A DNA stretch of 64,000 nt from an uncultured Bacilli bacterium (GTDB lineage: Bacteria; Bacillota_I; Bacilli_A; RF39; UBA660). The stretch lies in assembly GCA_944332265.1 (NCBI GenBank), contig CALVJQ010000001.1:1-64000 (forward strand). Direction: 5' to 3'. A model generated the notes under the pieces. It did no database searches. It saw nothing but the letters and a program-made list of their open reading frames with translations, and was not told where the DNA came from. Shown in pieces: positions 52,523 to 62,981 of this stretch (within the stretch, counting starts at the first letter, position 1; every line of letters starts with the position of its first letter). Made by a program: the position numbers and the translations under genes.

Positions 52523-53253
52523 TATATCAAACTACTCAACAATACTAATAAAATCAACAAAATAATTAATCCTCCACAAAATCCCAAAGAAAATTTAGAT
52601 ATCGTTAATTTTTTCTCTACTGGTTCAAAAGTTTCTTTTTCATCTTTTACCAAAGAGATACTCTTGATTCCTATAAATTTTTTATTTTCTAAATTATCAG
52701 TTGTCCTCAAACAAAATGGTGATGAAAAACCTAACTCTTTAAATTCAATATCATTCTTCTGTTTTAAAAAGAATAAAAACATCATTAAATCACAGGAAGC
52801 TCCACATATATTAATAATTGATAAAATAATTAATAATGACGAATTAATAAAAAAGCCAGCTATATAAGTAATTACCCCTATAGTAAAAAAAGGAGCTAAT
52901 AAAGAAAACATTATACATTTTTTAGATACATATTCACGACATTTACAGTAAAAAACACCTTTTTCTAACATAATACCAAATACTATATTATTAGGATTAG
53001 CCCCACCTATTTGATAAGCTATCGCATGTATAACTTCATGTAACATCATCCAAGCAAACATTAAAATATAAAATAATAATAATTCTAATGCAAAATTATC
53101 TGTTTCCAAAAAAGATAATACATTATTAAATACTTGAACTCCAGTTAATTTTACTATTACCCAAGTAAAAATAATCATAAAAAATAATATAGCAACCGAT
53201 AATAAATTACCAAAAACCATATCATAATGTAAAATATATTCTTTCTTTTTCAT
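52522..53253 (-). CDS. DUF3267-like membrane metallopeptidase
   Basis: A 243-residue protein with about six helices and an HExxH motif (MLHEVIHAIAYQIGG, His72, Glu73, His76) within a helix, as in DUF3267 proteins, which are related to site-2 proteases. AGGTGG precedes the ATG. The substrate is unknown. The gene follows the 197-residue anchored protein at a 28-base gap and may be cotranscribed with it. Confidence 0.75.
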   Translation of the reverse strand: MKKKEYILHYDMVFGNLLSVAILFFMIIFTWVIVKLTGVQVFNNVLSFLETDNFALELLLFYILMFAWMMLHEVIHAIAYQIGGANPNNIVFGIMLEKGVFYCKCREYVSKKCIMFSLLAPFFTIGVITYIAGFFINSSLLIILSIINICGASCDLMMFLFFLKQKNDIEFKELGFSSPFCLRTTDNLENKKFIGIKSISLVKDEKETFEPVEKKLTISKFSLGFCGGLIILLILLVLLSSLI

Positions 53254-53281
53254 ATATCCACCTACTAAAAAAGATTATAAG

Positions 53282-53875
53282 CTAATCTAATACTTCTTGT
53301 AAATCTTTTAAAGACTTCAAAAATTCTTCCTCATGCTTATAATCCTTATTATCTATTTCACTTAAATCAACTTTTTTCGTCTTATCTAAATCAACTTGTT
53401 TTACTAAAATATCATTTTCATTCTTCTTATACTCATTACTATAATTAATATCTTCATTTCTTTGGTTTACTAATTCATCATAACTAATAATTGCTTTTTC
53501 TTCTTGCTCTTCCTCATAAGGTGTCATATTAACTTTTCTCTCTCGTGGCATAGTTTCTAATTCTTGTGAAACACTTAATAAATCGAAATCATCTTTTTGC
53601 CATAAAGCCTTAGTATATTCTAACTTATCAGGTATTTTATCATCTGTTACTTTTACTAAATTAGGTCCCTCATCAGGTAATTCTTCTGATTCAAATACCT
53701 TTTTAGTTTCATAATTTTTCTGTCTATTTTGTTTTGCTAAAGCTTTCATCTCTTTATTTTGCGAATATATTAAGTAAAACATAGCAACAGATATAGCTAC
53801 TAATACAATAACTAAAACAACAAAAACACTATCCGACTCAGTAATTGTATCAATAATATTAAGCATATAATTCAT
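53282..53875 (-). CDS. N-terminally anchored cytoplasmic protein, 197 residues
   Basis: One N-terminal transmembrane helix (about residues 17-38), then a long charged region rich in Glu, Lys and Asp, without recognised motifs. AAGGAGATG precedes the ATG. The topology, a short outside segment and a large charged inside tail, resembles division or scaffold proteins such as EzrA/FtsL-type anchors, but there is no sequence support for that. Confidence 0.6.
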   Translation of the reverse strand: MNYMLNIIDTITESDSVFVVLVIVLVAISVAMFYLIYSQNKEMKALAKQNRQKNYETKKVFESEELPDEGPNLVKVTDDKIPDKLEYTKALWQKDDFDLLSVSQELETMPRERKVNMTPYEEEQEEKAIISYDELVNQRNEDINYSNEYKKNENDILVKQVDLDKTKKVDLSEIDNKDYKHEEEFLKSLKDLQEVLD

Positions 53876-53933
53876 AGCTACATCTCCTTACTATATAATA
53901 ATAACATATTTTATAATTAATGATAACAAAAAA

Positions 53934-55235
53934 TTATGAAACAATAACATATGGATCGTCTATCGTTCCACTTCCCTTTACCTTAGCACTAACTGAAACT
54001 TGAATAACTGGGCGAATATAAGAATTATTAGTAATTAAAATACCATCACCCAAAGCTCCATTAGACATTACATTTATCATAGCTACATTATTAGAAACAT
54101 TAATAAAATAACTACTACTCGTAACATAATTTCCAGGGATATCTTTATTATATAAATAATAACTCGTATTAGGTATATTCTCTGCAGCACCAGCCAAAAC
54201 AACCTCATCTACGCTAAGTAAACCAACCTTACCAGAGTAAATATTACCACTACAAAATAAATTAGGCGCTTTATCTTCAAAAATTCTCTCATATACAGAC
54301 GAATATGTAATACCACTAATATTGTTATTAAAAGTCGTATCAGTACAATAATCACCTACAGTCAAAAATGAACTATATTCTCTAAAATTTTCATCATACC
54401 AACTATTTAAATAGCTAATAAGCGAACTACCACTTAATAAAGCTAGAGTTGAAACTGAAGCTAAATTAGCTAAAGAATTTGTGTTATATGGTCTAGCTTC
54501 ATCTAAAACATTATTTAAAACAATTCTAATTGTCCCATCACCATTAATACGAACAATTCTAAAAGTTAAATCACCAATCATAACATAATTATTATCAACA
54601 TTTCCTCTAAAATAATAAGAAGTCCCCTTATTATCTTCCATACTTATTAATCCCTCATTAGAAGTAGCAACCTCACTACCAACTCTTGTTTTAGGAGCAA
54701 CAACATTATTATTTAAAAGAATTAAATCAGCAAAACTCTCACTTGATAAAGAATCATTATCTACTTTTAAAGTTCCCTCAAAATCTATTTTCTTTTCATT
54801 ATCAAAAACAATTAAATATCTAACCGTCTCTCCGCCAGCTAAACTTTCCAAATTAATTAATTTATTATTAGCTAAATTATCAAGCTCATTAAGAACCTTA
54901 CCATCTTTATCTTCAATTCTAACCTTTACTTTAGAATTATTTACTTCAATAAAATAAATAGAATAATATAACTTAGCACTAGATGTATTAGTAATTGATA
55001 TACTATATGAATGTTCTTTCTTATCATTAAAATCTATTTTATCACCATCAATATAATTAACGACTAAATCTCCTTCATTAACTACCTTCGCAATAGTTCC
55101 TTCCACCTTATCTTCAAATTCAATATTACTAAGTAAAATTGCAAGAGCAACTATAACAACAAAAAAACTAAGAATTATAATCATAATTAATTGATACTTA
55201 TTGTCAATACCAAAAACTCTAGCCATTCTCCTCAT
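53934..55235 (-). CDS. Membrane-anchored extracytoplasmic protein, 433 residues
   Basis: A short cytoplasmic start, one helix (about 15-37), then a beta-rich region (residues 40-165), and a C-terminal half with the segment YYFRGNVDNNYVMIGDLTFR followed by INGDGTIRIVL. The protein ends in GTIDDPYVIVS. This C-terminal pattern recurs in surface proteins of uncultured gut Firmicutes as I remember them; function unknown. Two candidate ATGs lie three codons apart with an overlapping GAGGAGA site, so the start is uncertain by nine bases. It directly follows dnaJ. Confidence 0.65.
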   Translation of the reverse strand: MRRMARVFGIDNKYQLIMIIILSFFVVIVALAILLSNIEFEDKVEGTIAKVVNEGDLVVNYIDGDKIDFNDKKEHSYSISITNTSSAKLYYSIYFIEVNNSKVKVRIEDKDGKVLNELDNLANNKLINLESLAGGETVRYLIVFDNEKKIDFEGTLKVDNDSLSSESFADLILLNNNVVAPKTRVGSEVATSNEGLISMEDNKGTSYYFRGNVDNNYVMIGDLTFRIVRINGDGTIRIVLNNVLDEARPYNTNSLANLASVSTLALLSGSSLISYLNSWYDENFREYSSFLTVGDYCTDTTFNNNISGITYSSVYERIFEDKAPNLFCSGNIYSGKVGLLSVDEVVLAGAAENIPNTSYYLYNKDIPGNYVTSSSYFINVSNNVAMINVMSNGALGDGILITNNSYIRPVIQVSVSAKVKGSGTIDDPYVIVS

Positions 55236-55268
55236 CCCATTCTAATATTAGTATATCTAAAACTACTA

Positions 55269-55315
55269 AAAAAAACAAGATTTCTCATCTTTATTTTATT
55301 GGAAAAATCTTGTTT
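55269..55315 (-). terminator. Terminator of the chaperone operon after dnaJ
   Basis: Perfect 11-bp stem AAACAAGATTT/AAATCTTGTTT (55305-55315 with 55273-55283), a 21-base loop and T8 on the minus strand, directly after the dnaJ stop. Confidence 0.8.
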
Positions 55316-55316
55316 A

Positions 55317-56444
55317 TTATAAATATTTCTTATAATTTTTAAAAGCACTTCCAACCTCTAAATCAGTTTTATCTAACTCTTTAAATAATTCTTTTTGCTT
55401 ACGATCTAATTTAGTTGGAATAACCACATCTAAAACAACATACATATCGCCTTTTTTATTACGTACAGGATCTTTTACTCCTTTACCGCGCAATCTTAAT
55501 TGATCACCTGGTTGACTACCAGGATCAACTGTCAAAACAACGGTTCCTGTCAATGTTGGAACTTCTTTTTTACAACCTAACACAGCTTCAGTAATAGTAA
55601 GTGGAACATCTAAATAAATATCATTATCTTTTCTTTCAAATAAAGGATGATCTTTTACTCTAAACTCAATATAAATATCTCCATTAGGTCCACCATTATA
55701 TCCAGCTGCCCCTTTACCTGAAATTCTAAGTTGATGCCCATCATCTACTCCCTCAGGAACAGTTATTTCTATTTCTTTGTTTTTAACTACATGACCGGTT
55801 CCGCTACAACTCTTACAGGTTGTCTTGAAAGTCTTTCCTTTGCCGTTACAATCTGGACAAGTTGATTCAGATTGGAACACTCCAAACATCGTTCTTTGTT
55901 GTGTTATAACACGACCTCTACCACCACAAGTAGAACAAATTGTTTCTCCACTTCCACCTTTACCAGAACAATCTTCACATTCTGTATCTAAATCAATATT
56001 TATTGTTTTCTTACAGCCAAATACTGCTTCTTCAAAAGTCAAATCGACTTTTACTAAAGAATCTCTTCCCTTAGTCGGACGATTACGTCCTGAAGCACGT
56101 CTTGAAGAATTACCAAAAATACTTCCACCAAATAAATCATCAAAAATACTTGACAAATCTATATCATCAGCAGAGAATCCTCCAAATCCACCACCAAAGC
56201 CACCTTGAGCAGCACCTTGTGTATACGCTTCATGTCCAAATTGATCATATTGTTTACGTTTTTCAGGATCAGATAAAACTGCATAAGCTTCGCCGATTTC
56301 TTTAAACTTTTGTTCTGCTCCAGGTTCTTTATTAATATCTGGATGATATTTCTTCGCTAATTTACGAAAAGCACTTTTTATTTCCGCATCAGTTGCAGTT
56401 TTAGAAACTCCTAAAATATCATAATAATTTTGACTACTTGCCAT
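55317..56444 (-). CDS. dnaJ: Chaperone DnaJ (type I Hsp40)
   Basis: Co-chaperone stimulating DnaK ATPase. The 375-residue protein has a J domain with HPD in KYHPDINK, a Gly/Phe-rich linker ([10 protein letters not shown]), four zinc-finger repeats ([32 protein letters not shown]) and a C-terminal substrate-binding domain. AGGTGAAAG precedes the ATG. It overlaps pepF by 11 bases, so translation is coupled to pepF rather than to dnaK. Confidence 0.98.
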   Translation of the reverse strand: MASSQNYYDILGVSKTATDAEIKSAFRKLAKKYHPDINKEPGAEQKFKEIGEAYAVLSDPEKRKQYDQFGHEAYTQGAAQGGFGGGFGGFSADDIDLSSIFDDLFGGSIFGNSSRRASGRNRPTKGRDSLVKVDLTFEEAVFGCKKTINIDLDTECEDCSGKGGSGETICSTCGGRGRVITQQRTMFGVFQSESTCPDCNGKGKTFKTTCKSCSGTGHVVKNKEIEITVPEGVDDGHQLRISGKGAAGYNGGPNGDIYIEFRVKDHPLFERKDNDIYLDVPLTITEAVLGCKKEVPTLTGTVVLTVDPGSQPGDQLRLRGKGVKDPVRNKKGDMYVVLDVVIPTKLDRKQKELFKELDKTDLEVGSAFKNYKKYL

Positions 56445-58236
56445 CTTCTTTCACCTTCTTTACAATTTCACAGGCTTGATTTAATTTTTCTTCAAACAAA
56501 CTAATTGCTGCTTCAATTGGTTCTTTACTCGTCATATCAACTCCACAATCTTTCAAAGTTTCAAGTGGATATTTACTACCACCAGCTTTTAAAAAATCTA
56601 AGTATTTAAGACGAGCACCTTCTTTATTACTTAAAATATTATTTGCTATTGCTAACGCTGCACAAAATCCAGTTGCATACTTATAAACATAAAACGGAGT
56701 ATAAAAATGTGGAATTCTAGACCATTCATATTTAATCTCATCATCACTAACAATATCATTACCATAATATTTTTTATTAATATCAAAATAAACCTTACCT
56801 AAACTATCTGGAGTCAAAGCCTCCCCATTTTGTTCCATATCATGAACTATCATTTCAAATTCAGCAAATTGCGTCTGACGATAAACTGTTGCTCTAAACT
56901 TATCTAAAAATGAAGTAATATATAGTAATTTTTCTTCATCACTTTTAGCATGTTTAACCATATAATCATTTAATAACACTTCGTTAACTGTTGATGCAAT
57001 TTCTGCTAAGAAAATAGGATAACCAGCATAAACATATTCCTGTGACTTATCAGAATAATAAGAATGCATCGCATGACCTAGTTCATGAGCTAATGTACTT
57101 ACAGAATCTTCAGTCCCTTCAAAATTAATTGAAACATAAGGATCTACTCCGTAACTTCCCCATTGATAAGCTCCACTTCTCTTTCCATCATTAGGATACT
57201 TATCAATCCAACGCTTAGAAAAAGCTTTTTTTAAATCTTCCACATATTGATTGCCCAAAGGAGAAACCGCTTCAAGAACAATATCACGTGCCTCTTCAAA
57301 AGTAAATTTTCTTGTTTCTCCATCTACCATATCAATATATATATCATACATATGCATCTTATCAAAGCCAAAATAATCTTTCCTTAACTTCATATACTTA
57401 TGTAATGGTTTTAAATTATCATGTATCGTAGAAATCAAATTAGTATAAACAGACTTATCTATATTATCACTATAAAGACTCATCTCCAATGGACTATTAA
57501 AGTTTCTAACTGTACTCATAAAAAGATCCTCTTTTACTTGTCCTTTATACATTTCTGAAATAGTATTATAATGATTCTTAAAAAATTCATAATACTTTAA
57601 AAAGACTTTTTTTCTTACTTTACGATCTTTATCGCTAACTAATTTTATATAATTACTATGAGTTAATTCAAACCTCTTACCATTAACTTTAACAAAGCCA
57701 AATTTTGCATCTGCATTATCCAAAGCCGAAAAACAATTATGTGTTCCTCCCATTGCATTTGATGCTAAACTAATTATTCTTTCTTCCTTTTCACTTAATG
57801 TATGCTTCTCATATCTAAACAATTTTTCTAATGAAAAAGAATAAAATTTTAATCTTTCATCTTCTTCTATAAGTTTCAATACATAATCATATTTAACACT
57901 AAGCATTTCACTTCTTACAAAAGAAGTATCTGATGTAATCTTTTCCTCTAATTTATCAGCTTTATCCTTTAAAATTTTTCCTTTCTCATCAGTAGTATCA
58001 CTATAATGATACAAATATGAATAAACATATATTTTTTCTAGATTAATACTTAATTTATCATCTAATACTAAAAATTCATATAAATCATTAGCACTACGCA
58101 TAATTGTTCCCTTACGAGAAACCATATCATCTAATAAATTTAATGTTTCATTATACATTTTTTCATATTCTTTATCATTTTTAAAATATTTAGTTAAATC
58201 CCATTTATCTTCTTCTTTTATTTTGCTTCTTAACAT
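56434..58236 (-). CDS. pepF: Oligoendopeptidase F
   Basis: An M3 zinc peptidase cleaving short peptides in the cytoplasm. The 600-residue protein has the HExxH motif in [16 protein letters not shown] with a downstream Glu in [12 protein letters not shown], and the family's N-terminal helical region. AGGAGGATT precedes the ATG. It lies between dnaK and dnaJ and overlaps dnaJ by 11 bases, an unusual insertion in the chaperone operon. Confidence 0.95.
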   Translation of the reverse strand: MLRSKIKEEDKWDLTKYFKNDKEYEKMYNETLNLLDDMVSRKGTIMRSANDLYEFLVLDDKLSINLEKIYVYSYLYHYSDTTDEKGKILKDKADKLEEKITSDTSFVRSEMLSVKYDYVLKLIEEDERLKFYSFSLEKLFRYEKHTLSEKEERIISLASNAMGGTHNCFSALDNADAKFGFVKVNGKRFELTHSNYIKLVSDKDRKVRKKVFLKYYEFFKNHYNTISEMYKGQVKEDLFMSTVRNFNSPLEMSLYSDNIDKSVYTNLISTIHDNLKPLHKYMKLRKDYFGFDKMHMYDIYIDMVDGETRKFTFEEARDIVLEAVSPLGNQYVEDLKKAFSKRWIDKYPNDGKRSGAYQWGSYGVDPYVSINFEGTEDSVSTLAHELGHAMHSYYSDKSQEYVYAGYPIFLAEIASTVNEVLLNDYMVKHAKSDEEKLLYITSFLDKFRATVYRQTQFAEFEMIVHDMEQNGEALTPDSLGKVYFDINKKYYGNDIVSDDEIKYEWSRIPHFYTPFYVYKYATGFCAALAIANNILSNKEGARLKYLDFLKAGGSKYPLETLKDCGVDMTSKEPIEAAISLFEEKLNQACEIVKKVKEDGK

Positions 58237-58272
58237 GATAATCCTCCTAATATTTATGTTATTATATCATTT

Positions 58273-58298
58273 AAAAGTTCTAGTCGCCTAGAACTTTT
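58273..58298 (-). terminator. Hairpin between dnaK and pepF (attenuator or weak terminator)
   Basis: Perfect 11-bp stem AAAAGTTCTAG/CTAGAACTTTT (58288-58298 with 58273-58283), 4-base loop. Only four T residues follow on the minus strand before A-rich sequence, so it may stop transcription partially or protect the dnaK mRNA end. Confidence 0.6.
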
Positions 58299-58313
58299 AT
58301 TTGATACTTAATA

Positions 58314-60140
58314 TTATTTTTCTTCGTAATTAGCTTCTTGAACATTATCTTTTTTATCATCAGATTCATCATCATTAGAAGCATCTTGACTTGCTTGATT
58401 AGCTTTGGCAGCTTCTTCATATACTTTAGTAGCTAAAGCCATAGCTTTTTCTTGTAATTCATCTTTAGCTTTCTTAATTTCATCAATATCATCACCAGCT
58501 AAAGCATCTTTTAAAGCTTTCATCTTATCTTCAGCTTCTTCTTTATCTTTAGAATCTACTTTATCTCCCAAATCTTTAATAGCCTTTTCAGTTTGGAAAA
58601 TTAATGAATCAGCATCATTTCTTACCTCAGCTTCTTCCTTACGTTTTTCATCTTGTTCCTTATTAGCTTCGGCTTCTTTCATCATCTTATCAATTTCTTC
58701 ATCAGTTAAATTAGTACTTGATGTAATTGTAATACTTTGTTCTTTACCAGTACCTAAATCTTTAGCAGATACATTAACAATACCATTAGCATCAATATCA
58801 AATTTAACTTCAATTTGTGGAACTCCACGAGGTGCTGGAGGAATATTACCTAATTGGAATCTTCCTAAAGTCTTATTATCTTGAACCATAGGTCTTTCAC
58901 CTTGTAAAATATGAATATCTACAGCAGGTTGATTATCAGCAGCTGTACTAAATACTTGTGACTTAGTAGCTGGAATAGTTGTATTTCTAGGAATTAAAAC
59001 AGTCATTACATTACCTAATGTTTCAATACCTAATGATAAAGGTGTAACATCAAGTAATACTAAGTCATTAACTTCACCTGTTAAAACTCCACCTTGAATA
59101 GCAGCTCCAATTGCTACACATTCATCTGGATTAACTCCCTTACTAGGTTCTTGACCAAGTTCTTTCTTAACTAATTCTTGAATATATGGAATACGAGTTG
59201 AACCACCAACTAATAAGACTTTATCAATATCTTTAGCTGTTAATTTAGCATCTTTTAAAGCCTTTCTAACAGGTTCTAATGTACTATCAAATAAATCCAT
59301 ATTTAATTCTTCAAATTTAGCTCTAGTTAATGTAACATCTAAATGTAAAGGTCCATCACTATTTTGTGTAATAAATGGAATATTAATTTGTGTAGAAGTC
59401 ATACCAGATAAATCTTTTTTAGCCTTTTCAGCAGCATCTTTAATACGTTGCATAGCCATTTTATCTTTAGATAAATCAACACTATTTTCCTTTTTAAATT
59501 CAGAAACTAAATAATCCATAATTCTTTGGTCGAAATCATCTCCACCTAATTTATTATTACCAGATGTTGATTTAACTTCGAATACACCATCACCTAAGTC
59601 TAGAATAGAAACATCGAATGTTCCACCACCTAAGTCATAAACTAAAACAGTATGAGCATTTTCTTGTTTATCAATACCATAAGCTAAAGCTGCTGCTGTT
59701 GGTTCATTTATAATACGTTTTACATCTAAACCAGCAATCTTACCAGCATTCTTAGTTGCTTGTCTTTGAGCATCATTAAAATATGCTGGAACAGTAATAA
59801 CTGCTTCCTTAACAGTTTCACCTAAATAAGCTTCTGCATCACTCTTAAGTTTCATTAAAATCTTTGCACTAATCTCTTCTGGTGTATACTTTCTACCATT
59901 AGCAGATACTTTTTCTTTAGTACCCATTTTTCTTTTAATAGATGAAATAGTATTATCTACATTAGTAACAGCTTGTCTTTTAGCTGTTTCTCCAACTAAC
60001 TCTTCATCTCCTTTAAAAGCTACTACTGAAGGAGTAGTTCTATTTCCTTCTGGATTTGTAATAACATGAGGTTCTCCACCTTCTAATACTGCAACACATG
60101 AATTTGTTGTACCTAAATCAATACCAATTATTTTTCCCAT
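58314..60140 (-). CDS. dnaK: Chaperone DnaK (Hsp70)
   Basis: ATP-dependent folding chaperone, 608 residues. The nucleotide-binding domain starts [17 protein letters not shown] and includes [17 protein letters not shown] and [12 protein letters not shown]. The substrate-binding domain and helical lid follow, and the tail is acidic ([11 protein letters not shown]). AGGAAATGAT precedes the ATG, 25 bases after grpE. Confidence 0.99.
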   Translation of the reverse strand: MGKIIGIDLGTTNSCVAVLEGGEPHVITNPEGNRTTPSVVAFKGDEELVGETAKRQAVTNVDNTISSIKRKMGTKEKVSANGRKYTPEEISAKILMKLKSDAEAYLGETVKEAVITVPAYFNDAQRQATKNAGKIAGLDVKRIINEPTAAALAYGIDKQENAHTVLVYDLGGGTFDVSILDLGDGVFEVKSTSGNNKLGGDDFDQRIMDYLVSEFKKENSVDLSKDKMAMQRIKDAAEKAKKDLSGMTSTQINIPFITQNSDGPLHLDVTLTRAKFEELNMDLFDSTLEPVRKALKDAKLTAKDIDKVLLVGGSTRIPYIQELVKKELGQEPSKGVNPDECVAIGAAIQGGVLTGEVNDLVLLDVTPLSLGIETLGNVMTVLIPRNTTIPATKSQVFSTAADNQPAVDIHILQGERPMVQDNKTLGRFQLGNIPPAPRGVPQIEVKFDIDANGIVNVSAKDLGTGKEQSITITSSTNLTDEEIDKMMKEAEANKEQDEKRKEEAEVRNDADSLIFQTEKAIKDLGDKVDSKDKEEAEDKMKALKDALAGDDIDEIKKAKDELQEKAMALATKVYEEAAKANQASQDASNDDESDDKKDNVQEANYEEK

Positions 60141-60164
60141 AATATCATTTCCTTTCCTAATTAA

Positions 60165-60791
60165 TTATTTACTTACTTTAACCATTGCATGACGAATAAC
60201 TTTACCCTTGTACGTATAACCCTTTTGTAAAACATCTACTACTATATTAGGTTGTACCCCTTCTACTTCTTCAGCTAATACTGCTTCCATCGTATTAGGA
60301 TCAAATGGTTTATTTAAAACATCCATTGGTACTACTTCTATAGTTTTTAATGTATCACTAAGATTACCATATATCATCTTAAAGCCACTTAAGAACTTAC
60401 TAACCTCATCTTCTAGATTAGTATCATCCATACTAATAGCTCTTTCAAAATTATCGACAACAGGTAATAATTTTTTTATTAAATCTTCGCCTTCGAATTT
60501 TAACAAATTTGCTTTTTCTTCTTCCATACGACGGCGCATATTTTGCATTTCAGCATTAACACGTAAAAACTTATCTTTTAAAATTGCATTTTCTTCTTGC
60601 AACTTTTTCTTTAAAGCATCATCCTTCTTTTTAAAGAAACTTTTTTTATCTTCCTTTACTATAGATTCATCAACTTTAGTTTCTAAATCTTCTTTTACTT
60701 CTTGAGATTTTTCAGAATCAACTTTTGGACTTTCAGTCTTTACCGTTTCTTTTTCTACCTTTTCATCCACTTCTTGCTTTACATTCTCCAT
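60165..60791 (-). CDS. grpE: Nucleotide exchange factor GrpE
   Basis: Exchange factor for DnaK, 208 residues. A charged, low-complexity N-terminal extension of about 65 residues precedes the long helix (KLQEENAILKDKFLRVNAEM) and the C-terminal beta domain (NKPFDPNTMEAV, VVDVLQKGYTYKGKVIRHAM). AGAGATGAAT precedes the ATG. It is the second gene of the CIRCE-controlled unit. Confidence 0.97.
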   Translation of the reverse strand: MENVKQEVDEKVEKETVKTESPKVDSEKSQEVKEDLETKVDESIVKEDKKSFFKKKDDALKKKLQEENAILKDKFLRVNAEMQNMRRRMEEEKANLLKFEGEDLIKKLLPVVDNFERAISMDDTNLEDEVSKFLSGFKMIYGNLSDTLKTIEVVPMDVLNKPFDPNTMEAVLAEEVEGVQPNIVVDVLQKGYTYKGKVIRHAMVKVSK

Positions 60792-60845
60792 AATTCATCT
60801 CTTTTCTATTAAAGACTATTATAAATATAAAATATTCATATAATG

Positions 60846-61850
60846 TCAATTTTTCTCGTCAACTTCATTAAGTTCTTTATTAATGTACTCCAAAAGTCCT
60901 ATAACGCGATCATATTCCATTCTCTTTGGCCCAATAATCGCAATAGTACCTTCTTCGCCATTAATATTATATTTACTTTTAATAATCGTGACATTTGGAT
61001 CAAACTCCGTTTCATCGCCAATATATACATTAACACCTTCACTAGCTTCTTCGATTTTCTTAACTAATGATTCATCTTCAAATTTATTAACGATTCTCTT
61101 TATTTCTTCAATGTTATCATATTCAGGTTGTTTTAAAATATTAGTTTTTCCACTAAAGAATACATTAGCACTATTTTTTGTAAAATCATTAAATGCATCA
61201 TAAAAAATTTCATAAACTTTTTCATATTGTCTAATAGTTTTACTTATGATTGGTTTTACTTCGAATTCTAATCTTTCACTAACTTGATCAATTGGCGTTC
61301 CAATTAACATTTTATTAATGATGTCACATGTCTTAACAAGTTCATCTAAAAATATATTTTCTGATATATTAAACTTTTTATTTTCAACAATTCCCTTATT
61401 AGTACAAACAAGAGCAATTACTTGATTATTATCTAAAGGAATAATATTTACTTGTTGCAAAGTATTATCACTTGAACTCTTACCTAAAACAACACTCGTA
61501 TAATTAGTAATATCGGCAATAATCTCCATGCATTTAGCAATCGCATCACTTACTTGCAATTGTTGATTATGAAATATTGTTTGTAACTTAAGCATTTCTT
61601 CTCCATTAAGTTCTTTAGGTTTCATCAAGTAATCAACATAATACTTATAGCCTTTTTCTGAAGGAACTCGTCCACTTGATACGTGGTTTTTTTCAATATA
61701 ACCAAGTTTTTCTAGTAAAGCCATTTCATTTCTAATAGTTGCAGATGATAACTTGAATTTTTTACATAATGCTTGACTCCCTACAGGTTTAACATTATTA
61801 ATGTACGATTCCACAATTTCTTTTAATAATTTTTTTTGTCTTTCGTCCAT
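60846..61850 (-). CDS. hrcA: Heat-inducible transcription repressor HrcA
   Basis: Represses chaperone genes by binding CIRCE. The 334-residue protein begins with a winged-helix domain (ERQKKLLKEIVESYINNVKP, then LSSATIRNEMALLEKLGYIEK), followed by the regulatory domains and a conserved C-terminal IIGPKRMEYDRVIGLLEYI. I chose the ATG of MDERQKK because GGTGGTGAC lies upstream; the earlier ATG lies inside a CIRCE repeat. It heads the operon and should repress itself. Confidence 0.97.
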   Translation of the reverse strand: MDERQKKLLKEIVESYINNVKPVGSQALCKKFKLSSATIRNEMALLEKLGYIEKNHVSSGRVPSEKGYKYYVDYLMKPKELNGEEMLKLQTIFHNQQLQVSDAIAKCMEIIADITNYTSVVLGKSSSDNTLQQVNIIPLDNNQVIALVCTNKGIVENKKFNISENIFLDELVKTCDIINKMLIGTPIDQVSERLEFEVKPIISKTIRQYEKVYEIFYDAFNDFTKNSANVFFSGKTNILKQPEYDNIEEIKRIVNKFEDESLVKKIEEASEGVNVYIGDETEFDPNVTIIKSKYNINGEEGTIAIIGPKRMEYDRVIGLLEYINKELNEVDEKN

Positions 61851-61863
61851 ATTGTCACCACCA

Positions 61864-61890
61864 TTAGCACTTATATATCTCATGTGCTAA
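61864..61890. promoter_or_regulatory. CIRCE-like repeat, proximal (leader)
   Basis: TTAGCACTT, nine bases, then ATGTGCTAA. It matches the 9-9-9 CIRCE layout with one change per arm, and lies between the -10 box and the hrcA ribosome binding site. Confidence 0.8.
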
Positions 61891-61894
61891 AACC

Positions 61895-61922
61895 ATTATA
61901 GCATTAAATTAGCACTTGTCAA
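61895..61922 (-). promoter_or_regulatory. Promoter of the hrcA-grpE-dnaK operon
   Basis: On the minus strand TTGACA (61922-61917), a 16-base spacer and TATAAT (61900-61895). Both boxes are perfect matches, and the -35 box lies inside the distal CIRCE repeat. Confidence 0.9.
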
Positions 61923-61936
61923 GGGGTGAGTGCTAA
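61909..61936. promoter_or_regulatory. CIRCE repeat, distal (overlaps the -35 box)
   Basis: TTAGCACTT, ten bases, then GAGTGCTAA: the CIRCE arms with one mismatch and a spacer one base longer than the usual nine. Confidence 0.85.
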
Positions 61937-61971
61937 TTATTTTTATTTATTCCAAATTTTATTATATTTGT

Positions 61972-61977
61972 TATAAT
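61972..61977 (+). promoter_or_regulatory. -10 box for the VanY-type gene at 62001
   Basis: TATAAT 24 bases before the ATG on the plus strand. No clear -35 box is found at the expected spacing. Confidence 0.4.
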
Positions 61978-62000
61978 AAAAATAAGGATGTGATAACGTT

Positions 62001-62981
62001 ATGGCGAAAAAAAGAAAAAGAAAGCGTCTTCGCCTAAAACCAGCCGTTTTTCGCTTTTTAATTTACTTTACTTTCTTCTTGGCTATTGGTATCTATACAA
62101 TTAATGAAACTAAAAAAATAATTGCTGATTTTAAATATCAAGAAACATATGAATACAAAATAACTCAAAAAGGCTATAAACTCAAAGAAGCTCAAAAGTT
62201 AATTGAAATTCTTCCAGATGAAAAATTAGATTACATATTAGAAAACGAATACAATGAAATTTATTATAATATTGTAACTCAAAAATACTACCTAGATAAA
62301 AACTTTGATAAGTATATTGAATATAAAGAGTATCACGAAGACACCTCTTATGAAGATACTATTGCTATCGTTAATGTTCATGCTAATGTTGGCTGGTATA
62401 ATGAAACATACGAAACAAATATAAATGATGGTTACCTTATGATTGTAAATAAATTCTATCATCTTGATGAATCTTATGAAAGAGATGACTTAGAAAACAT
62501 CAATTTAGCATATGCTTATGCCAATAATCGTGCTTCCTCAGTAGTTATTGAAAACTTTAAAAATATGCGTCAAGACATTGAAGAAGAAATGAATGTTCAT
62601 CTTATGGTAAACTCATCATACCGTCCATATAAAGATCAAGAAGAAATATATAACGAATTTAAAAAAGTAAGTTTAAAATATGCTGACTCCTATGCTGCTC
62701 GTCCTGGCTACTCTGAACATCAAACCGGTTTAGCAATTGACATTACCTCTCTAGAACATCCAACTGCTAACGATTTTAAAGAATCAGAAGAATATGCTTG
62801 GCTAAAAGAAAATTGTCACAAATATGGATTCATTCTAAGATATCCAGAAGGCAAAGAACATATAACTGGATATAGTACTGAATCATGGCATTTCCGTTAC
62901 GTTGGCGAAGAAGTCGCAACGAAAATATATAACGAAGGAATTACTTTCGATGAATACTATGCTTACTATATAGAAAAATAA
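62001..62981 (+). CDS. Membrane-anchored D,D-carboxypeptidase (M15B, VanY-like)
   Basis: A 326-residue enzyme with an Arg/Lys-rich start (AKKRKRKRLRLKP), one transmembrane helix (about 16-35), a helical linker, and a C-terminal M15B domain: YSEHQTGLAID (Ser238, His240, Asp247), YGFILRYPEGKEHITG and ESWHFRY (Glu294, His297). It would trim the terminal D-Ala of peptidoglycan stem peptides outside the membrane. AAGGATG precedes the ATG. It is transcribed divergently from hrcA, so its promoter lies next to the distal CIRCE repeat. It is the anchored counterpart of the signal-less enzyme at 1245-1784. Confidence 0.92.
   Translation: MAKKRKRKRLRLKPAVFRFLIYFTFFLAIGIYTINETKKIIADFKYQETYEYKITQKGYKLKEAQKLIEILPDEKLDYILENEYNEIYYNIVTQKYYLDKNFDKYIEYKEYHEDTSYEDTIAIVNVHANVGWYNETYETNINDGYLMIVNKFYHLDESYERDDLENINLAYAYANNRASSVVIENFKNMRQDIEEEMNVHLMVNSSYRPYKDQEEIYNEFKKVSLKYADSYAARPGYSEHQTGLAIDITSLEHPTANDFKESEEYAWLKENCHKYGFILRYPEGKEHITGYSTESWHFRYVGEEVATKIYNEGITFDEYYAYYIEK

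Noticed and set aside
58405-58884. Plus-strand 159-codon open frame opposite dnaK
   Set aside because: Ser/Leu/Ile-rich antisense of dnaK codons with no start signals.
60843-61203. Plus-strand frames opposite hrcA
   Set aside because: Both overlap the conserved HrcA coding region and have no translation signals.
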